NCBI RefSeq assembly: GCF_010365305.1
Contig: NZ_CP048279.1
Location: 682,001 to 746,000 of the forward strand
Source: Staphylococcus sp. MI 10-1553
GTDB taxonomy: Bacteria > Bacillota > Bacilli > Staphylococcales > Staphylococcaceae
DNA length: 64,000 nt
Direction of reading: 5' to 3'
Part shown: piece after piece, positions 37,675-47,066 of the stretch
Layout of the letters: each line of letters begins with the position of its first letter
How positions within the stretch are numbered: the first letter of the stretch is position 1
Made by a program: the position numbers and the translations under genes
The notes under the pieces: generated by a model
What the model was told of the DNA's origin: nothing
The model's input: only the letters and a program-made list of their open reading frames with translations
Databases searched by the model: none

Positions 37675-38344
37675 CTTGCGTCACCTTATAACCGATGCCG
37701 CGTACAGTATCAATATGGACATTGGCACCTAATTTTTTTAAGCGTGTTCTTAAGCGTTTAATGTGGACGTCCACTGTACGTTCATCTCCTTCATAATCGA
37801 TACCCCAAATTTTTTCAATCAATTGTTCGCGATGAAAGACTTGTTTCGGATAAGCGACGAGCAAACTTAACAATTCGAACTCTTTATGTGGTAAAATCAT
37901 GCCTTTTGTATCAACCTTAACTTCGAGCTGTGTTTGATCTATTGTAAGGTTGCCAAGCGTCAAAAGTGTTTCAGTAGCAATTTGATAACGTCTGAGCACG
38001 GCTTGTATGCGAAATATGAGTTCAGCGACTTCGAATGGTTTTGTGACGTAATCATCTGTCCCAGCTAAAAAGGCACGTTCTTTGTCACTGAGTGCATCTC
38101 GAGCAGTTAGCATAATGACGGGATATTCATAGTCATACTTTAAGGTTTCGCATAGTTCAAAGCCGTCCATTCCATCCATCATGACGTCTACGATAGCGAT
38201 ATCAATGATATGTTTTTCAAGATATTCAAGCGCTGATTCACCACTTGTGACAGTGACAGCTTGATATCCTTTACGTTGCAAGTGTGTTTCAACATAGTTT
38301 AAAATCTCGGGATCATCATCAACAACTAAACATGTGACTGACAC
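37667..38344 (-). CDS. hssR: Heme response regulator HssR
   Basis: 225-residue OmpR/PhoB-type regulator. Receiver with D9-D10-D11, phosphoacceptor D53 in IAIVDVMMDGMDGFE, switch MLTARDA and lysine in DDYVTKPF; C-terminal winged helix with HKEFELLSLLVAYPKQV, GDERTVDVHIKRLRTRLKKL and RGIGYKV. The sequence is a close relative of S. aureus HssR across its length. It binds a direct repeat before hrtB; a matching repeat is at 39539-39555. Confidence 0.94.
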   Translation of the reverse strand: MSVTCLVVDDDPEILNYVETHLQRKGYQAVTVTSGESALEYLEKHIIDIAIVDVMMDGMDGFELCETLKYDYEYPVIMLTARDALSDKERAFLAGTDDYVTKPFEVAELIFRIQAVLRRYQIATETLLTLGNLTIDQTQLEVKVDTKGMILPHKEFELLSLLVAYPKQVFHREQLIEKIWGIDYEGDERTVDVHIKRLRTRLKKLGANVHIDTVRGIGYKVTQDA

Positions 38345-38556
38345 GTTGACCGTCCTCCTTGAAGTGCATTTTCAGCTTTTATCATCCATATGGATATAAC
38401 GTTGTGGAGCTGTTGAAGTTATCTTGAACCTCTCATGACTAAAGTCACGAGATTCTTGGGAATAGAGCATACTTGTAAGTATATTTCTTTACTAACAGCG
38501 GTGTCTCTTATTTACCAAGCTATCCCCGTAGTTCCTACGGTTATTGTTTATTTAAT

Positions 38557-38940
38557 TTAAGCTCGTCTCATAGAATGTAGTCTTAAACCTTCGTTCAAAA
38601 TATTAATACTAGCATTGATGTCTCGATCATGATGGGTATGACAAATAGGACATGTCCATTCTCGAATTTCGAGTGGTTTCTTACCATCGTTGTGTCCACA
38701 TTCCGAACAAATTTGACTAGATGGAAACCATTTATCTATCTTAACGATTTCTTTGCCATACCAATCAGCCTTATACTCTAATTTCGTTACAAAATTAGAC
38801 CAAGAAACATCAGAAATACTTTTTGCTAATTTATGATTGCGCAACATGCCTTTTATATTTAAGTCTTCAATACAAATCATATCGTGGTTTTTGATCATTT
38901 CTGTACTCATCTTATTTAAAAAATCTTCACATTGGTTCAT
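38557..38940 (-). pseudogene. tnpB: tnpB fragment of IS copy 1
   Basis: 127-residue C-terminal piece of the RuvC-like nuclease TnpB, nearly identical to the same region of copy 2. It keeps the RuvC Glu ([13 protein letters not shown]), the zinc finger (CSECGHNDG and [11 protein letters not shown]) and the last RuvC Asp, but the first RuvC Asp and the DNA-binding N-terminus are lost. The first ~20 residues ([20 protein letters not shown]) survive separately at about 38980-39048 in an incompatible frame. Confidence 0.8.
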
Positions 38941-39029
38941 AACTTTCTCATATAATCTAGCAACTTTAATCTTCTGTTTTTGATAATTAATATCTCTTGT
39001 TGTGCATTTGGATATATTCTAAATTTATA

Positions 39030-39260
39030 CGCTTTATGTTTAATCATAACTCTCACTCTCCTTGATTTTTCTATATATTTTTCTAATTTGTTCTTCTGTA
39101 TTATTATCCATAGCAATTTGTTTCAATAACTGTTTAACATCAATATCGACATGACCATACAAAACAAAATATCACGTCGATATTTTACACACCAAACAAG
39201 ATGATACTGAATAGAGTAGACGTATCCACGTCCATAATGGATTTCTGACATACAAAAAAT
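39030..39260 (-). pseudogene. tnpA: tnpA remnant of IS copy 1
   Basis: Decayed Y1 transposase: the same N-terminal piece as in copy 2 (SEIHYGRGYVYSIQYHLVW), broken by a 5-base duplication near 39169 and carrying the same internal deletion that removes the HUH motif and catalytic tyrosine. Confidence 0.65.
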
Positions 39261-39538
39261 ACCGCTCAATAATTTTAACACACGTTTATGTTAAAAAGCG
39301 TATTTATAGGTGTTTTAAATATAGATTTAACATATGTCACTTGATTAGTATAGTTAAAGCTATACCTCAAGCGAAACCGATTCATCTACACGGCTAAAGT
39401 CGCGAGTATTCTCGGCTTTTGATAAATGTTTTTATTCAAAGTTGCAATTGGAAATGAAAAGTATGTTTTATGTGATGGCAATCACACTTTTCAGCTGTTG
39501 CCTACTTGTTTTAAAGTGTTTCATCAAAAATGTATCTT

Positions 39539-39555
39539 GTTCATATTCAGTTCAT
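39539..39555 (+). promoter_or_regulatory. HssR direct-repeat box upstream of hrtB
   Basis: GTTCAT-N5-GTTCAT (39539-39544 and 39550-39555), 11-base period, 51 bases before hrtB. This matches the kind of direct repeat needed for HssR activation of hrtAB in S. aureus. Confidence 0.7.
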
Positions 39556-39605
39556 AAATGGGCGATATAGTATACCCAAGATGAAATTGAAAGGGAGATA
39601 CGAGT

Positions 39606-40670
39606 ATGAAACTTGCATTGAACGAACTCAAATTTTACAAGTTCAAGTATTTATTAATTACATTTATTGTCATCCTTCTTGCAAGTATGGTGCTTTTTAT
39701 TACAGGATTAGCACAAGGTTTAGCAAGAGAAAATATCGCGCTTATTGACCAATTCAAGTCTGAACGCTTTGTTATTCAAAAAGATGTCGATCAACAACTT
39801 GAAAAATCAAATATCGATTCGCAAACACAACAAGACATTGAAAAAAATATCAAATCAGCGCCATTAAAATTAGCAATGGCAACGATGAAACATCAAGATA
39901 ACAAAACAGACATGCTTTTTGCGACGATGCCTAAAGATGAACACCCTCAGTTAAAAACAGGGGAGTTACCGCAAAAAGCAAATGAAGTCGTCTTGAATCA
40001 GAAATTAGCAGGTGAAGGTGTCAAAATTGGTGATAAAGTGAACATCGAGGATAAAGATGTTACTTTAAAAGTTGTAGGTTTCTTTGATGATGCGATGTAT
40101 GCACATACGAATATTGCTATGACAACGGATGAAGGGCTGAAAGATATAGCTGGTCATCATGTCGCAACGTCACTCTACTTTTTAAATGATGTCACAGCAA
40201 AACAACTCAAAAATATTGAAGGCATTTCAGGTATCGAAATCGTCAACAAACAAGATTTGACTGATGCGATTCCGAGCTACCAAGCTGAACAAGCACCACT
40301 GAATATGATGATTGTGAGCTTATTTGTCATTACTGCGATAGTACTGACAGCATTTTTCTACGTCATGACAATTCAAAAAACGTCAGAGATTGGGATTTTA
40401 AAAGCGATTGGGGTTAAAACGTCACATTTATTATGGAGTTTATTATTCCAAATTTTATTCGTGACGATGTTAGGTGTCATCATCGCACTACTACTCATTA
40501 CAGGATTAGCAGCGGCTTTACCTGTAACAATGCCATTCTTTATAAATAGCAGCATGATGTTACTCGTCGTTGTCGTCTTTATTGTTGTAGCTATCGTCGG
40601 CGCATTACTGTCATTAGTGCGTGTCTTTAAAATTGATCCTATTGAAGCGATTGGAGGGGGACAAGTATGA
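39606..40670 (+). CDS. hrtB: Heme-regulated ABC transporter permease HrtB
   Basis: 354-residue FtsX/MacB-like permease. One N-terminal membrane helix (about 16-38), a ~190-residue extracellular domain (40-235) and three C-terminal helices ending [17 protein letters not shown]. HrtBA removes excess heme from the membrane. GGGAGATACGAGT precedes ATG 39606. hrtA starts inside its last four bases. Despite the IS element upstream, the promoter box is intact, so regulation should be preserved. Confidence 0.93.
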   Translation: MKLALNELKFYKFKYLLITFIVILLASMVLFITGLAQGLARENIALIDQFKSERFVIQKDVDQQLEKSNIDSQTQQDIEKNIKSAPLKLAMATMKHQDNKTDMLFATMPKDEHPQLKTGELPQKANEVVLNQKLAGEGVKIGDKVNIEDKDVTLKVVGFFDDAMYAHTNIAMTTDEGLKDIAGHHVATSLYFLNDVTAKQLKNIEGISGIEIVNKQDLTDAIPSYQAEQAPLNMMIVSLFVITAIVLTAFFYVMTIQKTSEIGILKAIGVKTSHLLWSLLFQILFVTMLGVIIALLLITGLAAALPVTMPFFINSSMMLLVVVVFIVVAIVGALLSLVRVFKIDPIEAIGGGQV

Positions 40671-41356
40671 GTTTAGTCGTCAAAAATTTAGTGAAAACAT
40701 TCGGTAAAGGTGATGCAGCCACAAAAGTGTTAAAAGGCATTAACTTTGAAGTGCAACCAGGAGAATTCGTCATTTTAAACGGGATGTCAGGCTCTGGGAA
40801 ATCAACATTGCTGACGATTATTGGTGGGCTCTTATCTCCTACAGAAGGCACAGTAATGTTGGATGGTGAAGATTTGAGCGGTTTATCTCAAAAGGCATTG
40901 ACAGAAAAACGTTTGAAAGATATTGGTTTTATTTTTCAAGCTTCACATTTAGTCCCTTATTTAAAAGTACATGAACAACTAGAACTTGTTGGCAAAGAAG
41001 CAGGGATAGACCGGCAAACAGCACAACAGCGCGCGACAATGTTATTAGAGCAAATCGGTTTAAGTCATCGAGAACGTGTTTATCCACATATGTTATCTGG
41101 GGGCGAAAAACAACGTGTGGCGATTATGCGTGCATGGATGAATCAGCCGAGACTGTTACTTGCAGACGAGCCAACAGCAAGTTTAGATGCCAAACGTGCG
41201 ACAGAAGTTGTAGAAATGATTAAACAGCAAGTACGTCAAGAAGGCGCTATCGGCATTATGGTGACGCATGATCAACGGTTGTTTGATTATGCAGACCGTA
41301 TGATTTATCTCAATGATGGTGAATTGATGGAGACAGCGACAGCAGTAACTGTTTAA
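40667..41356 (+). CDS. hrtA: Heme-regulated ABC transporter ATPase HrtA
   Basis: 229-residue ABC ATPase of the MacB/LolD type. Walker [11 protein letters not shown]-loop FIFQASHL, signature [15 protein letters not shown], Walker [14 protein letters not shown]-loop VTHDQRL. It powers HrtB for heme detoxification. The ATGA overlap with hrtB shows translational coupling. Confidence 0.94.
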   Translation: MSLVVKNLVKTFGKGDAATKVLKGINFEVQPGEFVILNGMSGSGKSTLLTIIGGLLSPTEGTVMLDGEDLSGLSQKALTEKRLKDIGFIFQASHLVPYLKVHEQLELVGKEAGIDRQTAQQRATMLLEQIGLSHRERVYPHMLSGGEKQRVAIMRAWMNQPRLLLADEPTASLDAKRATEVVEMIKQQVRQEGAIGIMVTHDQRLFDYADRMIYLNDGELMETATAVTV

Positions 41357-41394
41357 TATTGTGGTTTTTCGTAGTTGGACAAATTAGAGTAAGA

Positions 41395-41423
41395 GGGACC
41401 TCCTAATGAAAAGGAGGTATCCC
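41395..41423 (+). terminator. Hairpin after hrtA
   Basis: GGGACCTCCT and AGGAGGTATCCC can pair; no T run follows, so termination is less certain than at the next hairpin. Confidence 0.35.
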
Positions 41424-41461
41424 AAAAAGTTTCAATCGTAATTATTACAGATTGCAAGAGG

Positions 41462-41492
41462 CTGGGAGACTATTAAGTTTTCCCAGTTTTTC
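41462..41492 (+). terminator. Terminator, GGCTGGGA type
   Basis: CTGGGA (41462-41467) pairs with TCCCAG (41480-41485), followed by TTTTTC. Likely end of the hrtBA transcript. Confidence 0.65.
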
Positions 41493-41542
41493 TTATGATA
41501 ATAGGAAATCATAAAAATGAAATGTAAAATCACTTTAAGTCG

Positions 41543-41561
41543 TATGATGATTATCATTTAA
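41543..41561. promoter_or_regulatory. Orphan Fur-like box
   Basis: The stretch around 41546-41558 contains TGATTATCATT, an exact 11-base core of the Fur consensus, within ATGATGATTATCATTTA. No intact gene starts nearby, so it may be a remnant or chance. Confidence 0.3.
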
Positions 41562-41616
41562 GACAATCAAAATGATATACGTTTCACCCCTTTTTGCCTT
41601 CAGTGAGGATGAAATG

Positions 41617-41663
41617 TTATGACGTGACATGAATGGGTCCAGCTGGTCCTACAGGTATGCCCA
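41617..41663 (-). pseudogene. C-terminal end of disrupted AbgT transporter gene
   Basis: Minus-strand frame MGIPVGPAGPIHVTS then stop, directly abutting the IS element. The GxPxGPxxPI pattern fits the C-terminus of AbgT-family transporters, whose N-terminal part lies on the other side of the element. About 330 middle residues are gone. Confidence 0.5.
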
Positions 41664-41797
41664 TTGAACCTCTCATGACTAAAGTCACGAGATTCTTGGG
41701 AATAGAGCATAACTTGTAAGTATATTTCTTTACTAACAGCGGTGTCTCTTATTTACCAAGCTATCCCCGTAGTTCCTACGGTTATTGTTTATTTAAT
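41664..41797 (-). ncRNA. Candidate omega/reRNA at the end of tnpB
   Basis: In IS605-group elements a guide RNA overlaps the tnpB 3' end and runs through the right end of the element into flanking DNA. Here the 134 bases after the tnpB stop contain stable hairpins, such as CCCCGTAGTTCCTACGG and the terminal CTCATGACT hairpin, and are conserved in copy 1. The inference rests on family knowledge, not on transcription data. Confidence 0.4.
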
Positions 41798-42943
41798 TTA
41801 AGCTCGTCTCATAGAATGTAGTCTTAAACCTTCGTTCAAAATATTAATACTAGCATTGATGTCTCGATCATGATGGGTATGACAAATAGGACATGTCCAT
41901 TCTCGAATTTCGAGTGGTTTCTTACCATCATTGTGTCCACATTTCGAACAAATTTGACTAGATGGAAACCATTTATCTACCTTAACGATTTCTTTGCCAT
42001 ACCAATCAGCCTTATACTCTAATTTCGTTACAAAATTAGACCAAGAAACATCAGAAATACTTTTTGCTAGTTTATGATTGCGCAACATGCCTTTTGTGTT
42101 TAAGTTTTCAATACAGATAATATCGTGATTTTTGATAATTTCTGTACTCAACTTATTCAGAAAATCCTCACGTTGGTTCATAACTTTCTCATATAATCTA
42201 GCAACTTTAATCTTCTGTTTTTGATAATTTTTAGCTTCAAACAATTTAATACCTTTCTGTTTAGCTCGCAATCGTCTCCTTGACAATTTTCTTTGCTCAC
42301 GTTTAAGTTTCTGTTCCATTTTGTAAGTCAATTTGTTGTTATTATAAATAACTCCATTATCCAAAATAGCAAAGTTATTAATTCCCAAGTCAATCCCAAC
42401 ACTACTATTAGTCTTAGGTAAAGTATTAATTTCTTCTTCAACTAACACTGAAACAAAATATTTACCACTAGGTCGCTTACTGATTGTGGCTCGTAATATT
42501 CTACCTTTAACTTCTCTACTGTTAGCAAACCTTACCCATCTTAATTTAGGCAATTTAATTTTATTATCAATGATTTGAATACCCTTACTTACATTCTTAG
42601 TAGTATAGCTTTGATTAGGATTTTTCTTACTTTTAAATCTAGGTTTCATATTTTGTTTTTTAAAGAAGCGTTTAAAACTCTCTTCTAAATTTTTAATACT
42701 TGATTGTAAAGCAATACTATCGACTTCTTTTAACCACGAATATTCTTCAGACTTTTTCATGTGTGGTAACATGGCAGAGCAAGAATTATAACTTAATCCT
42801 TTTTTAGTTTTAGAATACGCTTCATTCCAAAGAGATAAGAAATGATTAAACACAAAACGTGATGAACCAATTGTTTTATTAATTAATATCTCTTGTTGTG
42901 CATTTGGATATATTCTAAATTTATACGCTTTATGTTTAATCAT
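41798..42943 (-). CDS. tnpB: RNA-guided nuclease TnpB of IS605-type element
   Basis: 381 residues, apparently intact. N-terminal wedge/REC opening [20 protein letters not shown]; RuvC-I Asp in [13 protein letters not shown]; RuvC-II Glu in [13 protein letters not shown]; zinc finger C-x2-C ([10 protein letters not shown]) and C-x2-C ([10 protein letters not shown]); RuvC-III Asp in [15 protein letters not shown] 42943 is 9 bases after AAGGAGAG; the frame upstream overlaps tnpA. TnpB is a guide-RNA-directed nuclease and ancestor of Cas12. Its transposase partner here is crippled, so the element can persist or be mobilised only in trans. Confidence 0.88.
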   Translation of the reverse strand: MIKHKAYKFRIYPNAQQEILINKTIGSSRFVFNHFLSLWNEAYSKTKKGLSYNSCSAMLPHMKKSEEYSWLKEVDSIALQSSIKNLEESFKRFFKKQNMKPRFKSKKNPNQSYTTKNVSKGIQIIDNKIKLPKLRWVRFANSREVKGRILRATISKRPSGKYFVSVLVEEEINTLPKTNSSVGIDLGINNFAILDNGVIYNNNKLTYKMEQKLKREQRKLSRRRLRAKQKGIKLFEAKNYQKQKIKVARLYEKVMNQREDFLNKLSTEIIKNHDIICIENLNTKGMLRNHKLAKSISDVSWSNFVTKLEYKADWYGKEIVKVDKWFPSSQICSKCGHNDGKKPLEIREWTCPICHTHHDRDINASINILNEGLRLHSMRRA

Positions 42944-43142
42944 AACTCTCACTCTCCTTGATTTTTCTATATATTTTTCTAATTTGTTCTTCTGTATTAT
43001 TATCCATAGCAATTTGTTTCAATAACTGTTTAACCTCAATATCGACATGACCATACAAAATATCACGTCGATATTTTACACACCAAACAAGATGATACTG
43101 AATAGAATATACGTATCCACGTCCATAATGGATTTCTGACAT
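42936..43142 (-). pseudogene. tnpA: Internally deleted Y1 transposase TnpA
   Basis: About 68 residues. The start MSEIHYGRGYVYSIQYHLVW and CVKYRRDILYG are normal TnpA, but after QIAMDNN the sequence jumps to [16 protein letters not shown], near the usual C-terminus. The middle of the protein, which holds the HUH motif and catalytic tyrosine, is missing in frame. Catalytically dead. It overlaps tnpB by 8 bases. Confidence 0.8.
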
Positions 43143-43310
43143 ACAAAAAACACCGCTCAATAATTTTAACACACGTTTATGTTAAAATGCGTATTTATAG
43201 GTGTTTTAAATATAGATTTAACATATGTCACTGATTAGTATAGCTAAAACTATACCTCAAGCGAAGCCGATTCATCTGCACGACTAAAGTTGCGAGTATT
43301 CTCGGCTTTT

Positions 43311-43778
43311 GATAAAAATCATTGCGACAAGGGGTGGCATGACAATTGGGGCTGCGTCTCCAGCAATATTCCCCATCATACCGACAAAAATAATCGTCGG
43401 TAAAATGATGCGCTCAGGTGTGATTGAGACGACATAGATTATCAATTTATCAAAGTAGCCACTTTTTTCAGCGATCCCAATCCCAATCATGACAGAAAGT
43501 ACAATTCCAAGTGCAGGAAATTGTGAAAAGTTCTTAATCGCATCGTTCATCAACATGACAAAGCCGTCATGACTTAAAATACTTCTTACTTCAATCATTT
43601 TGCCAGTACCTGGATGTTTGACAACTGTATCAAATTGTGACACCACTGCAGTTGCAATAGCTAATATGATACACAGTGAAAAGAATAGAATAATCGGGTC
43701 AGGTAAACGATTGCCGACTTTTTCAACTTGATTGAGAAACATTGAAATAATCGGCTTTTTATCATTTCTGTTTTGCAT
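43311..43778 (-). pseudogene. AbgT-family transporter gene, N-terminal part (IS-disrupted)
   Basis: 156 codons of an AbgT-type (p-aminobenzoyl-glutamate) transporter: VEKVGNRLPDPIILFFSLC, GIVLSVMIGIGIAEKSGYFD, and MMGNIAGDAAPIVMPPLVAM are family hallmarks. Normal proteins are about 500 residues. The frame runs into the IS element right after MIFI(K), adding a few element-encoded residues before a stop. A small C-terminal piece survives beyond the element. The transporter is inactivated. Confidence 0.85.
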
Positions 43779-43933
43779 GACATCACATCCTATTTGAAAA
43801 CTCGAAACGCGTTGTGAACAACAATGCTCCGCGCGTGATTTCGCTTGGTCAAATACATTTAATGAAATATATTTAAGTATTTAAATATGAGTATAACAAA
43901 TAGAAAGGATGTCTGTATATTATTTTCTGAAAT

Positions 43934-44887
43934 TTAAGAAAATATATTCAAAATACAAATGCCGACTTGTAAAATACTGTATAGTACCCACATTCGCGGA
44001 TATTGAAAAAGTAGGCCACTATAATCACGAATGAGTTCACGGCTAACCCAATGATGGGGTGTTGGGGCACCATAGCCTAATACACGGACGTGTTGGCGTT
44101 CAGCAAGTCGGAGTGCGCGCATAATGTGAAACGAACTCGTAACGATAATCGTATGCGACAGTTTGTGTAACGCTAGATATCGCTTCGAAAAGTAAATGTT
44201 TTCTCTTGTATTGGTAGACTGATCTTCCATAGAAATGTGTTGAGGATCAATACCTTGTTGAATTAAATAACGTTGCATAGCGAGAGCTTCTGATATCGGT
44301 TCGTCAGGGCCTTGACCGCCACTCACGATGATATGAAATTGTTCTAAACGTTGACTCAATATGATGGCACGATCTAACCGCGCTTTTAACATCGGTGTGA
44401 CGGCTTCGGTATATATTCCTGCACCAAGAACAATAAGGGTAGCGTGTGTGACAGAAGGTGCAGTTTGTAAATAAACATAGGTCATGAACAAATAACATTG
44501 CCATACTGTAAGAAATACAATGGCTAATTGAATTAACAGGTTAAAAGGTAGCGTTAACATGGCAGGGATTAAAGGTGTCACTAATAAACTTCCGACAATA
44601 AGTGCAATAATAGCTAAGTGGTAAGCAATGACAGGCCCCATAATATGACGATACATTTTAAGATGACGAAACATTGATAAAGTGAGTGCACTGAACCCAA
44701 TGACTAAACTCAACATTAATAAGGTAAGACGATGTTCATGGTTGAGGTACGTCGTTGTCACTAAAAGCATATGTAGGTAAAGGATTAGTGTAAATGAAGT
44801 GATGCGTAAAAAAAGATGTGGCTTTATCTTTATTAGTATTAAGATTATAATGTAGCTTGTTAATAACATAATTTGAAATAAATTCAT
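43934..44887 (-). CDS. YdcF/ElyC-type membrane protein (DUF218)
   Basis: 317 residues. Five or so N-terminal membrane helices (1-155) are followed by a DUF218 domain: LIVLGAGIYTEAVTPMLKARL, IIVSGGQGPDEPISEALAM, DQSTNTRENIYFSKRYL and VTSSFHIMRALRLAE. E. coli relatives (ElyC) affect envelope lipid-carrier metabolism; in staphylococci the function is unknown. A last helix anchors the C-terminus. Divergent from tcaR. Confidence 0.85.
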   Translation of the reverse strand: MNLFQIMLLTSYIIILILIKIKPHLFLRITSFTLILYLHMLLVTTTYLNHEHRLTLLMLSLVIGFSALTLSMFRHLKMYRHIMGPVIAYHLAIIALIVGSLLVTPLIPAMLTLPFNLLIQLAIVFLTVWQCYLFMTYVYLQTAPSVTHATLIVLGAGIYTEAVTPMLKARLDRAIILSQRLEQFHIIVSGGQGPDEPISEALAMQRYLIQQGIDPQHISMEDQSTNTRENIYFSKRYLALHKLSHTIIVTSSFHIMRALRLAERQHVRVLGYGAPTPHHWVSRELIRDYSGLLFQYPRMWVLYSILQVGICILNIFS

Positions 44888-45027
44888 TTTTTGAGTCCTT
44901 TATTTTATCATTTACGGTAATCATACTAGATTCTTTACAAAAAATGTCAAAAAATGAGGTTTCCTTATAAAAAAATTGTTGGTACGATGGTAAGGATAGT
45001 TGTTTGTAATGAAGGCGGTGAATTAAA

Positions 45028-45492
45028 ATGACCCATTCGAATTCGATGAGTCAACATATTACGTTTATGGGTGAATTTATGACGAATATGAATGCACTCA
45101 CAACAGGATTGTTAAAAGATTTAAGATCTCGATATGGCATTTCAAATGAGCAATCGAGTGTTTTATTGATGCTTTCTAATGACAAATCACTCACATTAAC
45201 AGAGATTACATTACGTCAAGGTGTGAATAAAGCAGCAGTTAGTAGAAGAATTAAAAAGTTAGTTGATTTAGGGTTAGTCAAATGGGTAAATATGGCATAT
45301 GAATCTGATAAACGATTGAAATATGTCGCCCTTACAGAAGCGGGATTAGGCTATGTGCGTGCTTCAAGAAATTTAATTGCGGATTTGGCGAACGAAATGT
45401 TGTCGGATATCCCACTAGAAAAAATTGAACAAACGCGAGATATGCTTGAACTCATCGATGAACGTGTCCAAGGTCAATTGAATCAACTATGA
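45028..45492 (+). CDS. tcaR: MarR-family regulator TcaR
   Basis: 154-residue winged-helix regulator. HTH LTEITLRQGVNKAAVSRRIKKL and wing SDKRLKYVALTEAG. TcaR represses ica biofilm genes and acts on the tcaAB locus linked to teicoplanin response. The order tcaR-tcaA matches S. aureus. ATG 45028 follows GGCGGTG; ATG 45046 is an alternative. Confidence 0.85.
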   Translation: MTHSNSMSQHITFMGEFMTNMNALTTGLLKDLRSRYGISNEQSSVLLMLSNDKSLTLTEITLRQGVNKAAVSRRIKKLVDLGLVKWVNMAYESDKRLKYVALTEAGLGYVRASRNLIADLANEMLSDIPLEKIEQTRDMLELIDERVQGQLNQL

Positions 45493-45604
45493 TGTGAGAG
45501 ATAGATGCGCGCTACTTCTCACGTCTGATGCATTTTTTAATAACACAATTTATGATAAATAAGTATGACGCATGAGCAAAATTAAAAGAGTAGGAGGTGT
45601 AAGT

Positions 45605-46999
45605 ATGGGTCAATGTGCGGTATGTCACCATGAAAAGTTACTACATCAAAGCGTCTGTCCAAATTGTCAAAGTCAAATATTGTATTCTAAAACACTTAAT
45701 CAGCAGACACCTAAACAACGAGATGCAGCACAGTCATCATCTTCCAATAACAATAAAAGACCACCTTCATTAAAAAAAGTCATCCCTATTGCTATTGTAA
45801 GTTTTATCATTATTTTACTCATCATCTTATTTTTGCTACTCAGAAACTTTAATTCTCCTGAAGCTCAAGCGAAAATATTGATTAATGCGGTTAATAACGA
45901 AGATGTTGCAAAAGTATCGAATCTTTTAAGTTCAAAAGAAAACAAAGTGGGCCGACAAGAAGCATCTACTTACATCCAATTTATAAAAAAAGAAGTGGGC
46001 ATGAAACTGTTCGAAAAAGAAGTATACGACACAGTGGATGGACTTAACCATGAAACCGCTGTAGCCTCTTATATTAAAACGCGTGAAGGTCAAGATGTTT
46101 TAAGAATTAGTAAAAATGGCCGTCGTTATTTAATTTTTGATAATTTAAGTTTCTTAGCACCGACGAAACAGGCTATCGTGAAGCCGAAAGAAAAGGCGAC
46201 ATTTGAGTTTGAATCAGATGGCGCACAAAAGAAAGTGGTCGCTGAAGCAGGACAATCCGTATCGCTAGGTCAGTTCATACCGGGAAGTTACGCGATTGAT
46301 ACAGTAAAAACAACGGATCGTGGTACATATGAAGGCCAATTGAAGTTTGATTTTGTGAACAGTAAAAATGAAACCATTCCAGTGACTGAAGACTTTAAAG
46401 AAGCTCAAGTGAAAGTGTCACTTAAAAATGCGAGTGCATTAAACGATATTAAAGTGGTTATCAATGACGAAAAAATAGCACAAAATAAAGAGGATACTTA
46501 TGGCCCATTTCCAGTCAATCAGGACATTAAAGTATATGCTGAAGGTGAGGCTTACGATCATACATTTAAAACAAATGCAGAAGTGATTAAAAAAGATGAT
46601 GTTCAATCTGAAAACGAAATCACTGTGTCATTTGATAAAGATGAGATTGAAAAATATCGCCAATCCAAAGAAAAAGATACGTTGAATAAGATCAAGGACT
46701 TTTTCAAAAAGTATACATCGTCATTAAATGAAGCATATGAAAGCCATGATTTTGATTTAATTTCCAAATATTTAAAGGAAAATACAACAAATTATGAAGC
46801 GATGCGTTCAAACGTGAAAAGTCAAAATCAATATGAATTCAAAAATCCTGAAGTGACAGATGTTTCGCGCAACGACGATTACTACGCAGTGACAGTCGAA
46901 AAAGAAGACGCACAAGGACGAACAATTCAATCCCATTATTTATTAGATGGGGATCAAAATGCCAACCACTTAAAAATTGTGAACTATCAAAATTATTGA
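45605..46999 (+). CDS. tcaA: TcaA, zinc-ribbon membrane protein of glycopeptide response
   Basis: 464 residues. An N-terminal zinc ribbon has C-x2-C twice (CAVCHHEKLL, VCPNCQSQIL), followed by a membrane helix (about 66-87) and a large extracytoplasmic region starting RNFNSPEAQAKILINAV, with SFLAPTKQAIVKPKEK. These match S. aureus TcaA closely. Loss of TcaA changes teicoplanin susceptibility and wall teichoic acid handling in S. aureus. ATG 45605 is chosen because GTAGGAGGTG ends 6 bases before. No tcaB follows. Confidence 0.9.
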   Translation: MGQCAVCHHEKLLHQSVCPNCQSQILYSKTLNQQTPKQRDAAQSSSSNNNKRPPSLKKVIPIAIVSFIIILLIILFLLLRNFNSPEAQAKILINAVNNEDVAKVSNLLSSKENKVGRQEASTYIQFIKKEVGMKLFEKEVYDTVDGLNHETAVASYIKTREGQDVLRISKNGRRYLIFDNLSFLAPTKQAIVKPKEKATFEFESDGAQKKVVAEAGQSVSLGQFIPGSYAIDTVKTTDRGTYEGQLKFDFVNSKNETIPVTEDFKEAQVKVSLKNASALNDIKVVINDEKIAQNKEDTYGPFPVNQDIKVYAEGEAYDHTFKTNAEVIKKDDVQSENEITVSFDKDEIEKYRQSKEKDTLNKIKDFFKKYTSSLNEAYESHDFDLISKYLKENTTNYEAMRSNVKSQNQYEFKNPEVTDVSRNDDYYAVTVEKEDAQGRTIQSHYLLDGDQNANHLKIVNYQNY

Positions 47000-47023
47000 A
47001 GGTGAAAAGTGAATCATATACCG

Positions 47024-47066
47024 AATGAAGTTCGAGTCTGTTGTTGGATTAGAACTTCATTTTTTA
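47024..47066 (+). terminator. Terminator after tcaA
   Basis: AATGAAGTTC (47024-47033) pairs perfectly with GAACTTCATT (47052-47061), then T5. Confidence 0.85.

Larger units (their letters stand above)
38424..39420 (-). mobile_element. Defective IS200/IS605-type element, copy 1 (internally deleted)
   Basis: About 1 kb, nearly identical to copy 2 (41664-43310) at both ends: the left edge carries the CTCATGACTAAAGTCACGAG hairpin, the right edge the CGCGAGTATTCTCGGCTTTT end. Relative to copy 2 it lacks about 660 bases inside tnpB (junction at 38992-39000, between GATAATT and AATATCTC, sequences sharing a short AATTA-like homology). It also shares copy 2's tnpA deletion and has an extra 5 bases (CAAAA duplication near 39169). 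It inserts between hssR and the hrtB promoter. Confidence 0.8.
41664..43310 (-). mobile_element. IS200/IS605-type element, copy 2 (intact tnpB, deleted tnpA)
   Basis: About 1.65 kb. One end has the imperfect hairpin CTCATGACT-AA-AGTCACGAG followed by AGATTCTTGGGAATAGAG; the other ends CTCGGCTTTT next to GATAAA. No terminal inverted repeats, consistent with the single-strand IS605 group. Gene order tnpA-tnpB on the minus strand. It is inserted in an AbgT-family gene. Boundaries were set by comparison with copy 1 and are good to a few bases. Confidence 0.85.
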
